Assembly: GCA_031216445.1 (NCBI GenBank)
Contig: CM062213.1
Coordinates: 4,292,001 to 4,356,000, forward strand
Length of the DNA: 64,000 bases
Direction of reading: 5' to 3'
Origin: Lateolabrax maculatus
Lineage: Eukaryota > Chordata > Actinopteri > Acropomatiformes > Lateolabracidae
The position numbers and the translations under genes are program-made. The notes under the pieces are model-generated. The model searched no databases. It was not told the origin of the DNA and worked only from the letters and a program-made list of their open reading frames with translations. Below, in pieces: positions 11,030-24,700 of this stretch. How positions within the stretch are numbered: the stretch's first letter is position 1; each line of letters starts with the position of its first letter.

Positions 11030-13954
11030 TAAAATATTTGACAGCCAAAAAATAAATTCTTATCTCACACCGACATTAGCCACAGCAGTTTCAAAGCCTA
11101 GCACAACACTGGTAAAGTGAGCATGACTGAGGCTGACTGCCTCTTGGTGATTATATGTTGTGGGGAAAAAAGAACTCACCTTTATGTTTCAGTGCCTCTA
11201 TTGAGTTTGTCACTTTGCATTATGACAGCTTAATGTCAGCTAACAGAAAAACTAATACAGAAAAATACTAATGTGACATAAATCTCTTGGTTGCCAAGGT
11301 CACAAGTTTTCAATCTCTAATGTTTGTTTGCAGAACTACATTATATTTAGAGAAGCTGTTCTAGACACGTCTAATGTAAAAAAGATACATCGGATCTTCT
11401 CTTGTATGGGTGACTGTAACTAGGTGTGATTGGAACGTGGTAGAAGTTAACTTGGAAAATGAAACTATATGAGATAATAATGAGCCATCATAGTGGACTG
11501 CATCAACCCAGAAGGCTGTCAACTATTTCTCCCTAATAGATCCATGAGGAAAGAGTGAACAGGGCTCTCTTTGTTAAGCATTCTGGATGTTTCACATTGA
11601 TTCTCATGCATCCATATGCTTATACATACTATTTGTTTAGGCATCATTGCCATTTTAAATTAGTGTTGATTCTCTACAGCCATCATGTAGTATGTCAAAA
11701 CTATGACTATAAAGGCTTGTCATACAGAATATGGCACAATCCTCCAAACTGTCTTTCTAGTTGACATCAAACAGAATACCATGCTCATGAGATGTGAGTG
11801 CCTATACCTAATCAGTCATGTAGTTATTCTAATTGTTGTTTTTTTTTTATACCTGTGAACATATAGTATAATAAGAATTAACATGTTATATATGGAGCTG
11901 CTGTAATCCAGTTTAATGGCATGGGTAATTTGCAGTCTTTATGAAAGCACTGTGACGCACAGAAGCTGGTTTCAACACAGCCTCGTGTTAAGGCAGGACT
12001 TTTTGTACGGTCTGTCTGTCTAGTTGCACTCATTAATGTGGCCCGACGAATAAAATGCATTGTGCTGATGGCTCTGGCGGTAGTATCTCACTTCCAATGT
12101 GGATCAATGGCCATCGCCTTGAGACACAGACACCATTCTATTTGGGATGATAGCTTGGGGAAAAACAAGGTGGGGAAGGTAATACAAAATAGAAATACCC
12201 TGGACTGTCATACCCAGGCACTGTCGTGGGAATAACATCTAAATTGATTTCTGCACCATGCTCATGTTAACATTCTATCCTAGCAGCAAGGTTTGCAATA
12301 CAGGCTACTTAGATAAAGGAAGGTGTCCTGCCCTTCTGCGTGCTTGTGTGTCTGTATGCTTGTTGCTAGGTTATGATGATTTGCTTAAGCTGCTATGAGT
12401 TATTTGCATTTAGGGCCCGAATAGCACATTATGGTAATTCACGCTAAATTCTGGTTTGATAACCTCAACAAGACTTGCAAAACGAGTACAGGTCACACAC
12501 AATTGTCTCTATAGCTAATGCAAGGAAAGCCTGCTTGTGTGCTTGGCGCTGTATGGAGTGCAGATTTCAACTGCCTAAGTGAAATGATAGTGTTGAATCT
12601 AAATGAGGCCTGCTCAGCCCTCCAGGGTGGCTCTGTCTCCTCCTGGTCCAAAGACTGTGTCCTTCACAATCCCTGCTTGCCCTTGTGCCTCTCATTTGCA
12701 TACCGGAGAACGAAGCAGCTCATTGGCTTAGGGTGGAATTGGGAAAAAGCAGTTCCATCCTGCACCCATTAGACAATCACCTTTACCATTAACCCAGACT
12801 AAAGACTCTGCTGAGAGCTGTTTCTAACTCTACTGCATCAGTGTGTTAATATGCCATTAATGAATTTAGACAAAGACAAAAAGATAAAAGACAGCAGTGC
12901 AATGCAACACTACAATTTAGGTATTGAACTTTAGTGAATTTGGAATCTATCTTTTTGCAAAACAAAATGCAAGGAGAGCTCCAACACCATGTTTAGCAGA
13001 TAATTATTCTATTATTATAAATTATCAATGTTGATGTCTTTGAACCCTCTCAAGTGGTATCTGACAGAAAAAACAACATGTTACAGTTTTCTTATAATCA
13101 GTTTGCAAATTTTTCTGTAGAAGGATAGTGATTCAGTTTCAAAGGCAATAGGATGTAAGGGACTTTTAGTGAGAAGTCCTTGAGGAATGAGGGCTATAAT
13201 GTAGACGAGACAGAGTCGGGTTATGAATGAATGAACACAGACATTCAAAACAGGGATTGTGTAAAAAAATAAGAGTTTAAATTTCTTAAATATTCCTTTG
13301 TGGAATTATGTGAGTTCTTTTTTTAAGTAAGTTAAAAAGTCTTGACAACTTAAACAGATACGTCACATCAAATAATACGTGAACTGTTGGTATACTGTGG
13401 CAAAACCTGTTATAATATAAAGATTTATATTGAGGGTGTTATTATAAAGCCGTATTGGTTATAAATGGATTCACATTTCAGAATAAAATATATCCATTTT
13501 CGAAGAAATGCAGGTAACTTAACAGAGTGAAAGGGAAATACTGAATGAACCCTGTGACATGGCAAAACTTTTCAGTTGGTGTGTAGGCAAGACAAATGCT
13601 CTAGTTTTCCTTTCCATCGTCCAAACTTTAGATAAGATCACTGCAGCATACTGTGTGTGTGGGCAGGTTTGGACTGACGGCACAGGGCTTTGTCTCTGGC
13701 AGGCAGCCCGAAGGCCAATTTGCTGTTGTGAACTCTCCATACAAACTTGGACAGAGCACATGAAATTTCATCTGACCTCGGCTAATAAAATCCCAACGTA
13801 CAATATGTTCCTGATTATTAAAACATTATATAAATATTCATCTTTTTTCTTTTACCTGCGCAATGAAAACTACACTGAAAAAACCTTATTGTTCTCAAGC
13901 GCTTTTGAGTGAACATTAACTGAATGTTTAAGAAAACCAAGGCCTCATTTTTAT
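9541..13954. other. Intergenic flank without recognisable gene
   Basis: AT-rich non-coding sequence. It contains the TA microsatellite listed separately and short A/T runs. Open frames such as 12518-12772 and 13559-13912 (plus) end in low-complexity or have no recognisable motif. Nothing else is supportable. Confidence 0.5.
10976..11027. repeat. (TA)26 microsatellite
   Basis: An uninterrupted 52-bp TA run. Self-complementary alternating TA can extrude as a cruciform, and such runs are typically highly variable in length. Confidence 0.97.
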
Positions 13955-14219
13955 TGCATTATTAATTAAAATCTTTTTATGTATTTACTTTTATTCTTTT
14001 ACTATTTTATCTTATTTTTTTTGTATTTCTATATAGATGTATCTCTTTTTTGCTCTTTTAAATTGTATTGTTTTAACCTTGAATTGTGTTTTCTTATCTT
14101 TAAATTAGTCATTCTAACTTTGTTTTGTGTTTTTTTTAACTTCTCTGTACAGCACCTTGAACCTACCTCTGTGTATTAAATGTGCTGTATCAATAAAACT
14201 GCCTTGCCTTGCCTTGCCT
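13955..14219 (+). mobile_element. 5'-truncated non-LTR retrotransposon 3' end with (TGCCT)4 tail
   Basis: A T-rich stretch leads into CTGTACAGCACCTTGAACC, TGTGCTGTATCAATAAAAC and then four perfect TGCCT copies at 14200-14219. The form (CAC-TTG, a TGTGCTGTAT block, AATAAA, short tandem tail) is that of 3' ends of teleost LINEs or LINE-mobilised SINEs. No coding sequence is left, so the clade is not assigned. The 5' limit is approximate. Confidence 0.55.
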
Positions 14220-16829
14220 CTGCACATAACAAATGAGCTTATACTTATATGGGAAAATATTTGTTCCAGTTCTAATTGTTTATGCAGCAAAGTGATATTT
14301 TAAACATAATTTGAAAGAACATTTCCAAACTAATATAGAGACAGATATATAGACAAACAAATACATAAATAAATACACCCAGTGACCAGAAAAGTTAAAA
14401 AAAAATTGATTCTGATCGTTCACACTGGACCCACCGGTGGGAGAGGGCAGGGGGGCTGGAGGGGTTAATGACTATGATGTAATGCAATGCAACACTAGGG
14501 AACAAAGGTGTTTTTTATTGCATGGGGTTGCATTGCACTTTAGTTTCTGTTGTCTGGTCAGTCAGTATACAAAAAAAACAAAAGCAAAAAAAACAAGCAC
14601 TGCTTAGTTTTCTCATGTGAAATAGAAAATTTCACAAGTAAGTGCTTTTTAAGCCTGCCAGGTGTGCTGTGTGTCCTCTTCCTGTTGTGTGATGGTCCCA
14701 CTCTGACAACAGCAGACGTCTGTGGTGACCAGATAGGCTTCTGCTTCCCCTGTGTTCCACCAGGAAAAGGTCATGAAAACAAATAACTGAAAGCGTGTTT
14801 CTGTACATGGCTGTATTACTATTCAATACATTTCTGTAATGTGTAGTTGTATAGTTGGAGGGTGGAATAAGACTCAGGCAGAATCTATGTGACTAATAAA
14901 GATATACACAGCATGCTTGTACACCCCGCAGGCTCAAAACAATGTATTAGCTCCTTCCTCTACCTGTTCTCTCTATTTTCCAAATCCAGCTCTCGGCCAT
15001 TCAAACTCAAGTGGCAAATAACTGTGAGTCTGTGTGTTTTTTCGTCAGTAAAATAAAAATAAAAATTCTCTCTCTGTTTAATGGGAAATTGTGACGTTTG
15101 AAATCTCCCAGGGAGGCTGGTCTCTGACGACACTGGCTGCTACACATTGGGTTGAAACATGAAGGAGAATAAGGTGAGGAAATGGTAAAGCAGCCGATAA
15201 ATGCATTGTCATTACGACAGCTGCTGACAATCATAGACTGGCAAGTCATTTCGCTGACAAGTGTATTGGTGTTTGGCAGGCATGGCGCAGTGTCATGGGA
15301 CTATGACAGTGATGTATTGTGTACCCATCACTGTGTGTGTTCATTTGTTACAGTGACGTTGCAGCAAGGCACTGGTGTGTTTCACTATTATGTGGTGTGT
15401 GGTTTAGTTTTTCAGACTTTAGAAAGAGTGTAGCTTTCTGCTGCTTTTTGATCTTTATGATGACTATGTTGCCTTGAAGAGGATCACATCTTCATCATTA
15501 ACTTGCAAGTTATATGCTATAATTACATGTACTTTTCCCATTTCTTATGTCCAGTGATAAAAATGATTAATCAGGAATCTCCTCTAACATAAGACCCTCT
15601 GATATCATTATTTTTCATGGCAAATGAGCCTCTAGTAATAATGCCTGAAGTCACTCAACAGCTATCATTGAGACTTAAAGTTTTAGAGTCACTAATGATT
15701 TTGAGATGCTCTTAGTTGTCCAGATACAGTGGATGATAATTGTAAAGGCGACATTCACAGTGACTCATGGCCATAATGACTGTAATTATAGACCACAAAG
15801 CCCCCACAGGTAAGGAGTGTGCCCTTTCCACAAATTATAGGTTGCTATGCAATATTATTAAAGAATATGAATGTGATAAAGTGCAAAACCAGGATGTGGT
15901 GTCAAAGAGGAGTGGAGGCTCCTACGGAAAGATCCCAAAAGCAACCAAGCGTTTAACAAAAGTTTGTGTTTTACTTGAGATACCCTTGGAAGTTACTAAT
16001 GCAAGTTTTATAAACAACACTGTCTCCACCACATCTTCTGCACACGTCTTGGCTGTTTGAAAGAGGTTGTCCTTGCTGTCAGGCGTTGATTAGCCATCCA
16101 GCGTGATGTGGACATGGCTGTCTCTTTGTCTCTGTGGGAGGTCGGCAGGACTTGATGGATGTCTCTCTTTTGAGATTTCACGGCACTGCAGAGAGAGAGG
16201 AGGACCCGGCCCCTGTTATCTATTCATGCTGTGTTCCTTTCTGCTCTGCCTAAAATGGAGCAGGACCTCCCTCCACAGCACGGCTCCATCATTTCTGGAT
16301 AGAGCCAAGGAGTGCATAAAAGAGAATAAAAAAAAAAAAAAAAAAAACACCTCTTCAATTTCTGATCCCCAAGCACCTTTTAAGCAAAAATCCACTTAGA
16401 ACTTGCATAAGTAGGGAGGGAGAAATCCCTTGATTTTCTACACAAGCCCTGAATTTGAAGATAATCTTCGCAGTACGTCGTTGCGGGACGCCTGTCTCAC
16501 AGACTCTGGGTACTGGGTACACACAGAATGGTAAAACAGACAAATGCACACATACACTCACATGTATTCATTCACAGTAACAAAAAAAGCATCCGGATCC
16601 ACTTTCATAGATACACACAAACTCATTCCCTGACTCATTTTCTTTGCACAAACTCAATAAGACAGCAGGACAGTGAATCCAATTAGATATGAGAAAACAA
16701 AGAAGGGAACGGCTCATTGAGGAGGAAGAAACACGCTCTTGCTCCCTTTCTCTTTGCATATTCCTTCATGATTCTGGCAAGACCACTAGGAGATTGATGT
16801 GTCTGTCTTTTTTATACCTTCTGTGACTG
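14220..16829. other. Intergenic flank without recognisable gene
   Basis: Non-coding. It includes an 11-bp inverted repeat (TGCAATGCAAC at 14483-14493, GTTGCATTGCA at 14527-14537) and a 20-nt A run near 16328-16347. Open frames at 15767-16060 and 16103-16399 (plus) show no domain; the second ends in poly-lysine from the A run. Confidence 0.5.
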
Positions 16830-17060
16830 CTCAGTGAGGCGCCGGGCTCCATGAAACTAGCCAAATTCCTAAATGATGAATGTACACTAGTGTGTCCACC
16901 GGGAGAAGAAACGAATCTCATATCAGCCGAGAGAGGAGGGTGATATTGAAAATCATCTGGAATTTTGCCTGGCACGATATTGGAAATCTTTATTCTAATT
17001 GCATGAATGAATTGAATGTGCTGTTCTGATAAATCCTCTCTGCCACCAAGGGAATTGTAT
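16830..17060. promoter_or_regulatory. Candidate conserved non-coding element near the tafa1 3' end
   Basis: A mixed-composition block of about 230 bp with GAAAATCATCTGG, an ATTCTAATTGCATGAATG octamer/homeobox-like segment and GATAAATCC, flanked by lower-complexity sequence. A minus-strand open frame crosses it with no recognisable domain. The call rests on texture alone. Confidence 0.25.
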
Positions 17061-17338
17061 AAATGAAGCATCACAGATTCGTTTGTGTGTTTACTGCATG
17101 TGTGTGTGTTTGCCTGCCCGTAAGTCATTTTCACATTACCTCGTGCTGTTGTTGATTGCTTGTTTACTCAAGCAAACACTCCGTTCACAATGTTAACATA
17201 TCATATAAATGAAACTCTGATAAGATCTTGCACCCACATATTACATCATATCAAATTGTCATAAGAGGAACATTTTTCAAAATCTCAGTTACCATATATG
17301 AAGGAATGAGAGACAGCATATCAGTATAGAAAACCATT

Positions 17339-17344
17339 TTTATT
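17339..17344 (-). other. tafa1: Possible tafa1 polyadenylation signal
   Basis: AATAAA on the minus strand, the first canonical hexamer I found downstream of the tafa1 stop codon; neither AATAAA nor ATTAAA was seen closer. It would give a 3' UTR of about 1.4 kb. An unrecognised variant signal could end the transcript earlier, or the UTR may run past it. Confidence 0.25.
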
Positions 17345-18708
17345 TCTCATAAGGCTGTCCTGTAATGTACTTTTATCTACTGGGGGATAACTGTATGTTT
17401 TTCCACTGTGACTAATACTTTCTCACTGTCATTTTGAATAAATCATCTCTCTCTGGTGTGTGAGAGGGAGATACACATAAAACACAGACAAGCAGTTGCC
17501 CGTGACCACTCTCCACAGCAGAAATAGACACTAACTGTCCGATTATGGTCAGAGATTTTCTGCTGCTATGTTTCTATGTCCCTACTGTATCTGAGTGGAA
17601 AACTCAGGGGTTGTCATTAGTGCTGCTTTCTTTTGTGAGGCAGGTCTATACAGTGTTTTCCTCATCTTTACAGAAACTACAAGCATTTTCTGGCTTAACC
17701 AAGGACATTGCTGAATGACGAAAGTGACCAATACTTACTTTTATGACTCTGTTGTGGCTTTTCCAATGCAAGCATATACTGCAAAGCAGTCCTATACACA
17801 TCATATTGGGACAGCAGCCTCTGTATAAGTATGAACTGTACTTATATTCAGTGGCTGATCAATATTCCACCATGGGGCTCGAGCGCCTAATAGAGTCTTA
17901 AATATATTTTTCAGCTTCTTGGATCTGTCATCTTATATGTAATGTATTTATATATGTATATATACACAAATGATCTTACATACAAAGAAAAAAAGTGCTC
18001 ATGAATTTACACTGGGCATGCCCTCGAATAAAAGTCAAAATGTCCATCATGAAGGATGAAGGTGAGGCCATGAGGACGGACCCTTAGGCCTCTCAAAGAT
18101 TCTTCATTAACTCATTATGGGCTGCTAGTGGTCTCCAACACTGAACATCCGTTGTTTTTCAACCAAATCTCCTCCATGTAGTCACAGCATGGCCGTCCCG
18201 CTGGGGTAGCGAGTCAAATACAAATGACTTCCAACACAGAAATAAAAAGGATATCAAGGTAATTTCCCTCCGTTTCGTTTCCCCTCAGTTCTGTGTTCAT
18301 GTTCAGGTCCATGTAAGCTCCTCAACCAGTTTACCTTCAGGCGGGGTGAATGTCTATCAAATAATGTTTTAACAACCTCTAAATAACCCCTGCTAAGCTC
18401 TTTCAGTTTTTGAGGGGGGGATAAAAAGTGAAGGAAACTGAGAGAGAGTAGGTCGGAAACTGGCCACAGCTGTGTAGAAGCGGAGAGTCACCAACATGGG
18501 GCTCATTGATCAAACAGGGGATTAGTCTGGTTTCAAATCCTTGGCACCACACAAGCAAAGCTGTTTTATCTGGGTGGATATCCTTTCTGTGGTCCCAGGT
18601 AATCCAGTCCGTAGCCGTGGATGTAATAGTTTTAGTCCGTTCGGTGGGAAGAGAAAGGGTAGATGAGGGGAAGAGCCTGGCACGCAGCCCTGCAATGGGA
18701 GCTCTCTG
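17345..18708 (-). other. tafa1: tafa1 3' untranslated region (extent inferred)
   Basis: This follows the tafa1 stop codon on the minus strand with no splice signal forced by the reading frame. TAFA genes typically have long 3' UTRs in their last exon. No open frame of interest lies here. The far end depends on the tentative AATAAA at 17344-17339. Confidence 0.45.
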
Positions 18709-18726
18709 TTAGGTCCTGGGATGAAT
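18709..18726 (-). CDS. tafa1: tafa1 last coding exon (IHPRT-stop)
   Basis: Only 18 coding bases: codons for I-H-P-R-T and TAA (18711-18709). This matches the TAFA1-type C-terminus. It follows a good acceptor on the minus strand, a long pyrimidine tract (TCCTCTCCTCTTCCTCCTCT) then GTGTTGCAG, with AG at 18728-18727. The phase fits: the preceding exon ends on a complete codon (AGA), so this one opens at phase 0. The exon continues into the 3' UTR. The short match alone would be weak; strand, phase, acceptor and position after 24909-25033 make it convincing. Confidence 0.9.
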   Translation of the reverse strand: MHPRT

Positions 18727-21700
18727 CTGCAACACAGAGGAGGAAGAGGAGAGGAGAGAAAACACACATACACTTAGATAGAACAAAGGCATACAAGTGT
18801 GCGAGGATTAGACCCAGAGGAATTGCTCCGTTCACGTGTTTCAAAAACAAGGGGAGTCTTTTGAACTGTGGAGGCTTTGTACAGCACCGTCTCACCTCCT
18901 GGTTCCTGCCTCTACTAAAAACAGACAGCTTATATGAGTGGAAACAGTGCAGAAAATGGAGGTGTGTTTGGCATTTATAGGTATACCGGGATATATCAGG
19001 AAAGCTCTTTGTACCAAGAAACAACCCTGGTGTGTTTTCATGCTGTGTATGTCTGTTTCACAAATTGACACTCTGGCATATTTATGACTTTATCTCGGAC
19101 AGTTTTAGCCACATCCCCTCCACCCCCGCGCCCCCTCGGTTGCACCTTCATACCAAGCCAGCCAATCACAGCTGAGGATTTTCCTCCAACCCGATAAAAT
19201 GACTTTGGCATTGCTAAATGGGATCAAGGCACCCACTGTGGAGTCTGAGCTGTCTCTCCGTGACTCTGGTTCAGGGACTCTTATTCAGCCTCAGTTGCAG
19301 ACCTGGACACATTTCAATAGTACAATGTGAAACCTTGAGACTGCTATTGAATGTCCTGCTTTTCAGCATCTCAACTTAAAGCTTGGTAAAAAACTGTGTG
19401 CACGATGTCTACCACAGTTACCTTGCCCTCTAATGACTGTCTGTGCAGCAAAAACACGTAATTGTTTTCCAGAATATTTCTTTACAGTACCTCACTTTCA
19501 TCACATTAATCAGGTATTTTACTGCTTTAAGATTGTACATCAAGTCCCCTGCACACTGTGCGGCCAATTAGAAATCCCATAATCCTGTTCAACTAAGAAA
19601 TACAGCCATGACATTTCCAGCAGGCTTGGCAGGTGGTAGCCAGGTGTGTGGATTTGATTGTGGAGGGTGCTGCTTGGGACTCTCTATGAGCTACAGTTCA
19701 TAGAGAGTCTCAGAGCTCCAATATGTTGGACATGCTAGAAAGAGAGCCAAATGATTGTATTAACTATTTTCTGTGGGTAGAGATTGCGCGCACCTGTATT
19801 CACCGACCGTATTGTGTGCTACTTTGAGATTATGCTTCAGAGAGGAACAATCAGATAAGCAGGAGATGCTCAGGCATTATAATTTGGGTTTAATTTAGCA
19901 TCAACATTGAGTGTGTCTGAAAACATAATGCGAAGCCATTACATTGTTGTTAGACAGTGTTTGATTTTGTGTTTGACAGAATAATTTGACACACTGCAAA
20001 AATAGTTAATTTTATAATTGTTAGTTTTAAAACCTGTTTCTTTGCAAAATTCGGACAATGGGGGGACATTTATCCCAAGTTTTCAATGAAAATCTCCTTT
20101 ATTTTATTTTTTTATCAAGGTTCATTTACAGCTCTGCCTTCCTGTTAGCTTGTTTGTTAATAAGCAGGACCCCTAGTATCTACAAAACCTGGTAAAAGAT
20201 TTATTTTTGCATACACGTGTCCTCATTAAAATAACAGGATTGCACAGCCTTTGCAAAGAAATGTGCTGAGTACTTTCTAGGTCTATCTTGTTTGAGGATA
20301 CTGCTGCTAGATGCAAGTCCCTGAAAGCATCACAGAGCTTCACTGGAAACAAGTGGAACCCCGCTGGCAGATTCTTTTAAAGAAAATTCCTTTTTTTTAA
20401 GACCAAATGACTTGTTAAGACAGGCAGTCAAAGCTGTCTTAAAGCCCCATGTTAAGGAAATACTTAACAGTTCTGACAAATTCTCCCTCACTGACTACAT
20501 TATGCCTATTTAGGTAGTTGCACCACAGCTGTTCCTCTGTGTGCTCTAAATAGCTTCAAAGGCTCAGATTTAAAATGTTGATTCCTCCTCAAGGTCTTGT
20601 CACACTGTCTTTCTCTGTACAGCTTTGGTCCTTTTCCCCCATGATCCTTAAGCACAGTAATCCTCTGAGCTCATCTGTCCAGCATTTGCATCTTTATCAT
20701 CTACCGTACGACGACATATCAAAATGTTGGAGCAGCGAATGACCTCTGCCAGAACAAGAGCAGTAACAGGTTACACATTACAGAACACTCTCTCAGACAC
20801 AATTCACCAGAGGTTTGTTAGTGGGAGAAGAGGGGCTGTATGCAAATGCTGTCATTTCAACTGACATGCATGTGTGTGCTCGTGTGTCTGTGTGTCTAAA
20901 TGTGTCCTCTGTTCTTTTTTGTCCTCTGTCTCTTCAAATGGACAGTGCAGCAGGTAGCAGCGGGTTGCTCAAGGATTTCCTGCCTATCCCATCTTTGCTG
21001 GAAACTAAGCCGTCTGCATTCTAATTTGCTGGCCGCATTAAATTGCAATTTACTCAGACTTCAGTTAGTAAAAGGAGCCAAGGACAATTGCCTGAGCAAA
21101 AGAATTTAGTGCAAACACAGCCTACCCTTTCCCCCTTTTTCGTTTAGTGCTGAACAAATCAATCATGCCAGCAGAGAAACCTCTTCAAACAGCACTAAAG
21201 AGCACCCTCTAAAAACAGAAGACTCCAGACAACAAAATACATCAAGATCCATTTAATGTGACATTGACAATGGAAAAAGCAAACAAAAAAGGATATAAAT
21301 TAATCAGTAGCACTTGGAATGAACTCCTCCACCCTAAACCTGTATAAAAATGTCATGAGGATGACAATCTGGCCATTCTTGGCAGCTTGGACTGCATCTG
21401 TCAGCTTATAGCCTGATACTTTTCAAAAGAGTATTTTATTATTTATCTCAAATGGCACACTATTTACCATTTGTGTATGGTTTTATGTTTGTCATCATGA
21501 TGACATTATACAGTACTGAAGGAGGCGGAGAAATGTTGTCAAGCACAGAGGTGGAACAGATGATTTCTCTGTGAAGTTGAACTGCATGTGGCATGGCCGC
21601 TTGGAGTTCATTTTGATCAACTGCAGAGTGCGGTCTCCCGACTTGACAAATTAGATGGTGATGCATCTGCTGGCAGGTCACTTTTGCTCTGAAACTGTCT

Positions 21701-24700
21701 CACAGATGGGCTACATCCTGTCACAGTGTGCTATTTTGCTTGAAAAGTGTGCTCCATTCCTTTTAATAAGGGGTCTCTGAACAGCAAGTAAATCATGTTG
21801 GACTAGTTGGAGTGACACACTGTAAAGTGTGGAAGATGGTGGTGTATCCCCTTGAGTTCAATGCTTAGCACTCACTAATCTGAACAATTACACTTAATAG
21901 TGAAAAAGCTGTGGCCAGCTAAAACAACTTCTGTCTGCACATGAGTGTTGCAATGTGAAATTACTAAAAGAAAGCCATTAAAATTTCTTGAATGGCTGAT
22001 ATGGGTCCTGCTATGTATGTATAACATGTCTGCCTTCATATTGATGACACATTAATATTCAATCTAGCACACTAACAGTGAGGTTATCAGTTGAACGTAA
22101 TTCTTTTCACTATCATCAAAAGCGGGGGGAGAATAAAGAGTGGGAGAAAAGATGTTTTCATTACAGCCTCTCTTACTCTGCCTGTCTCTCTTAAGGTGTA
22201 TAATTGTTCGGAAGGAGTAGAAATGGATTGATCTATTTAGTGAGTGGAGCGAGTAATGCAGATCTATGGTGGGCGAGTATTTTGGAAGGTGCTCCCCAGC
22301 CTCGCTCTCACTGTGACCTCCACAAACAAAAGGGCCTGCCTTGTCTGCTGCTACAGAACAGGCAATGAAGGGCTCCCTCTCTGAAAGACATAAAGAAAGA
22401 AAAGAAGACACATGGATGTCAGGGACTGGCTTTGCTTGGCTTCTTACTTTTCATGCCAATTTTTATGAAAGACGATGATGAAGTCTGTGTGCGGGTGAAC
22501 AACATGTGTGTGTGCCTGCCTCATTGTGCTTCGCTGACACTTTCCAGAGCAAAATGAAAACCTGCAGGTGAAATAAAATGGCTGAGAATAAAAAAAAAAA
22601 AAGGAAAAACCAAAAACAATGCTGTGTTGCGAGCTTGCTGGCTTGTTACGGAACAAATACAAATGAGGCAATTTGGCCTGAGAGCCAGGTGAATGAGAAA
22701 TGTTGATTAAAAAAGAGAGCAGAGTGCAGGATAAAAGGCCTTTCGTAGCCTGTGGGCTATGCTGTGTGCTGATAGCTGCTTCAACAAGACCCTCAGAGGG
22801 GGATCAGGGTATCAAGTAGCCTCTGATAAGAAGCCACACAAACGAAAAGGGAAGAGGCCTGCCAGGGGGTCTCGCGCACACACGTGAGCGTACACACACA
22901 GACACAGACATATCGAAAACATCAAACACGTGTGTTCATACACAACTAGGAGCACACACATGGAGGAGCAAGTAGCATGTCACAGATTAGTGACTAATGG
23001 GATTGGCAGGCCGGTGTAAGGCACTGTAATCAAACCCACACAGTGGCCGATAGCAAATACAGGACATGGAACAAAGAAGGCAATGAAAGGAAGAGGGACT
23101 GATCCTGCCATTACACATGGTGGGGGTGGGGGGGTGACTCTGTGTGTGTGTTTCTACAGTACTCCATGAGTTCGCTGCTGTAGTATACGCAGGTTTGCCA
23201 TCTACATCCTGACTGATACATTTTAGTGATACACATGCCACCGTTTATATGAAAGTGCCGCAACTTGCTCTTTATTTTTGGTGCACTGCCTGTGCTGGGT
23301 GATAAATATTTACAGTGGGTGGCGGTGCGTTCAGTATTTGTGTCACGCCTGCCTAATCATGCACAGCATGTAAACACACACTTGATTATTTTGCGCTGAG
23401 TATTTGGGTTAATGAGAAGTCATTGAACATGAGTTGGTCCCACTCCTACCGCCCGACACTCAAGTGCATTACAGTGATATGAGAGAGACGTGAAAACAAA
23501 AACAAAGAACAGCTTGAGAAAAAGACTAACCTTTACAGAAGCAAGAATGCAGCTCAATTTCTGTTGATGCATCCTCTGCATTTTGCTTCCGGAAGCTAAA
23601 AAGGGGAGTATGGCTGGGTATTCTGCAAAGAGAGGGTCAAGAAAAAAGGACACGTGTGTATTGGGTAGAAAAGCAGCTTCAGGCCTGACCTTTCGGCCCT
23701 CTTCTCTTTAGGTTTGATACTATTAGACCAAAGCCATTTTAGGCATAAATATGTATTAATGCTATTTCTCCATTTGTGTGCAAAAATGTACAATCTTGAT
23801 TAATGATTAATGTATCTCAAGAGAATAAAGAAAATAATTTGTCCCGAGTTATATAAAGACAATCATGATTTCAAGTTTACTTATTTCAAATTGTGCAAAG
23901 GACTGAACTGAGAATTAGAGATGCATTCTTTAGAGTGAACCAAGTACTACACCTTACCTTGACATGATGGCAAGACCCCATTCGATCAACTTCTTTCTGA
24001 AAATTTTGTGCCTGCCGTGGCTGTGACGGGGCCCAGTGAAAGCTTTGTCTGTATCTCCTGGCAGATAAATCTGCAGAACAACCTTGGGAAGCCCCGTGTG
24101 GTCTAACCTTCACTGGCTGTTCCCTCTTTCCCTACCATCGCATTAGTCTCTGCTTCTATTCAAAGTCATTGTCACCAAGCACTAAGAGAAGACGGGGTTT
24201 GCTGATCGCGAGCTGGTGGGGGGGCGAGTCAATTAAATGAATACAAATCGGGTGATCAACCTGTCACAGAGTGCTGGACTGCTGGCTTCAAGGACTCAAC
24301 TCCCTTCATTATTTTTGCATGCCGCAATTCAAAATCAGTTTACAGAGCCGAAAGGCAGTGGCGAAGCCGAGTGGCTGTTAACTTTATCTCTGTGAGGAGT
24401 GTGGCCTGAGGCAGAGCCCACCTGTTTGTTTACTGCCTGCTTTATGTTTGTTCTTTACTACTATGGGCCCTTAGATAGGTTGCTTACACCAAGCAGAATC
24501 CACCTTGTTATATAGATTTGCGCACATCCTTTTGTACCCACAGGTTTGACACTGTGCATGTTGAATTGTTAAATGACAGAAGATTAATTAAAAATTAAGC
24601 AGGCAGTTGGCAGAGAAGCTTTGTTAAGGCATTTAATCAAAGTATTCAAACACAGCTTCTTGTTATTTCTAGTAATTTCCTCATTTAAAGTCGAAGATGA

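Noticed and set aside
19678..19709. MicroRNA precursor at the perfect inverted repeat
   Set aside because: The stem is only 12 bp, well below the roughly 22 bp plus lower stem a precursor needs.
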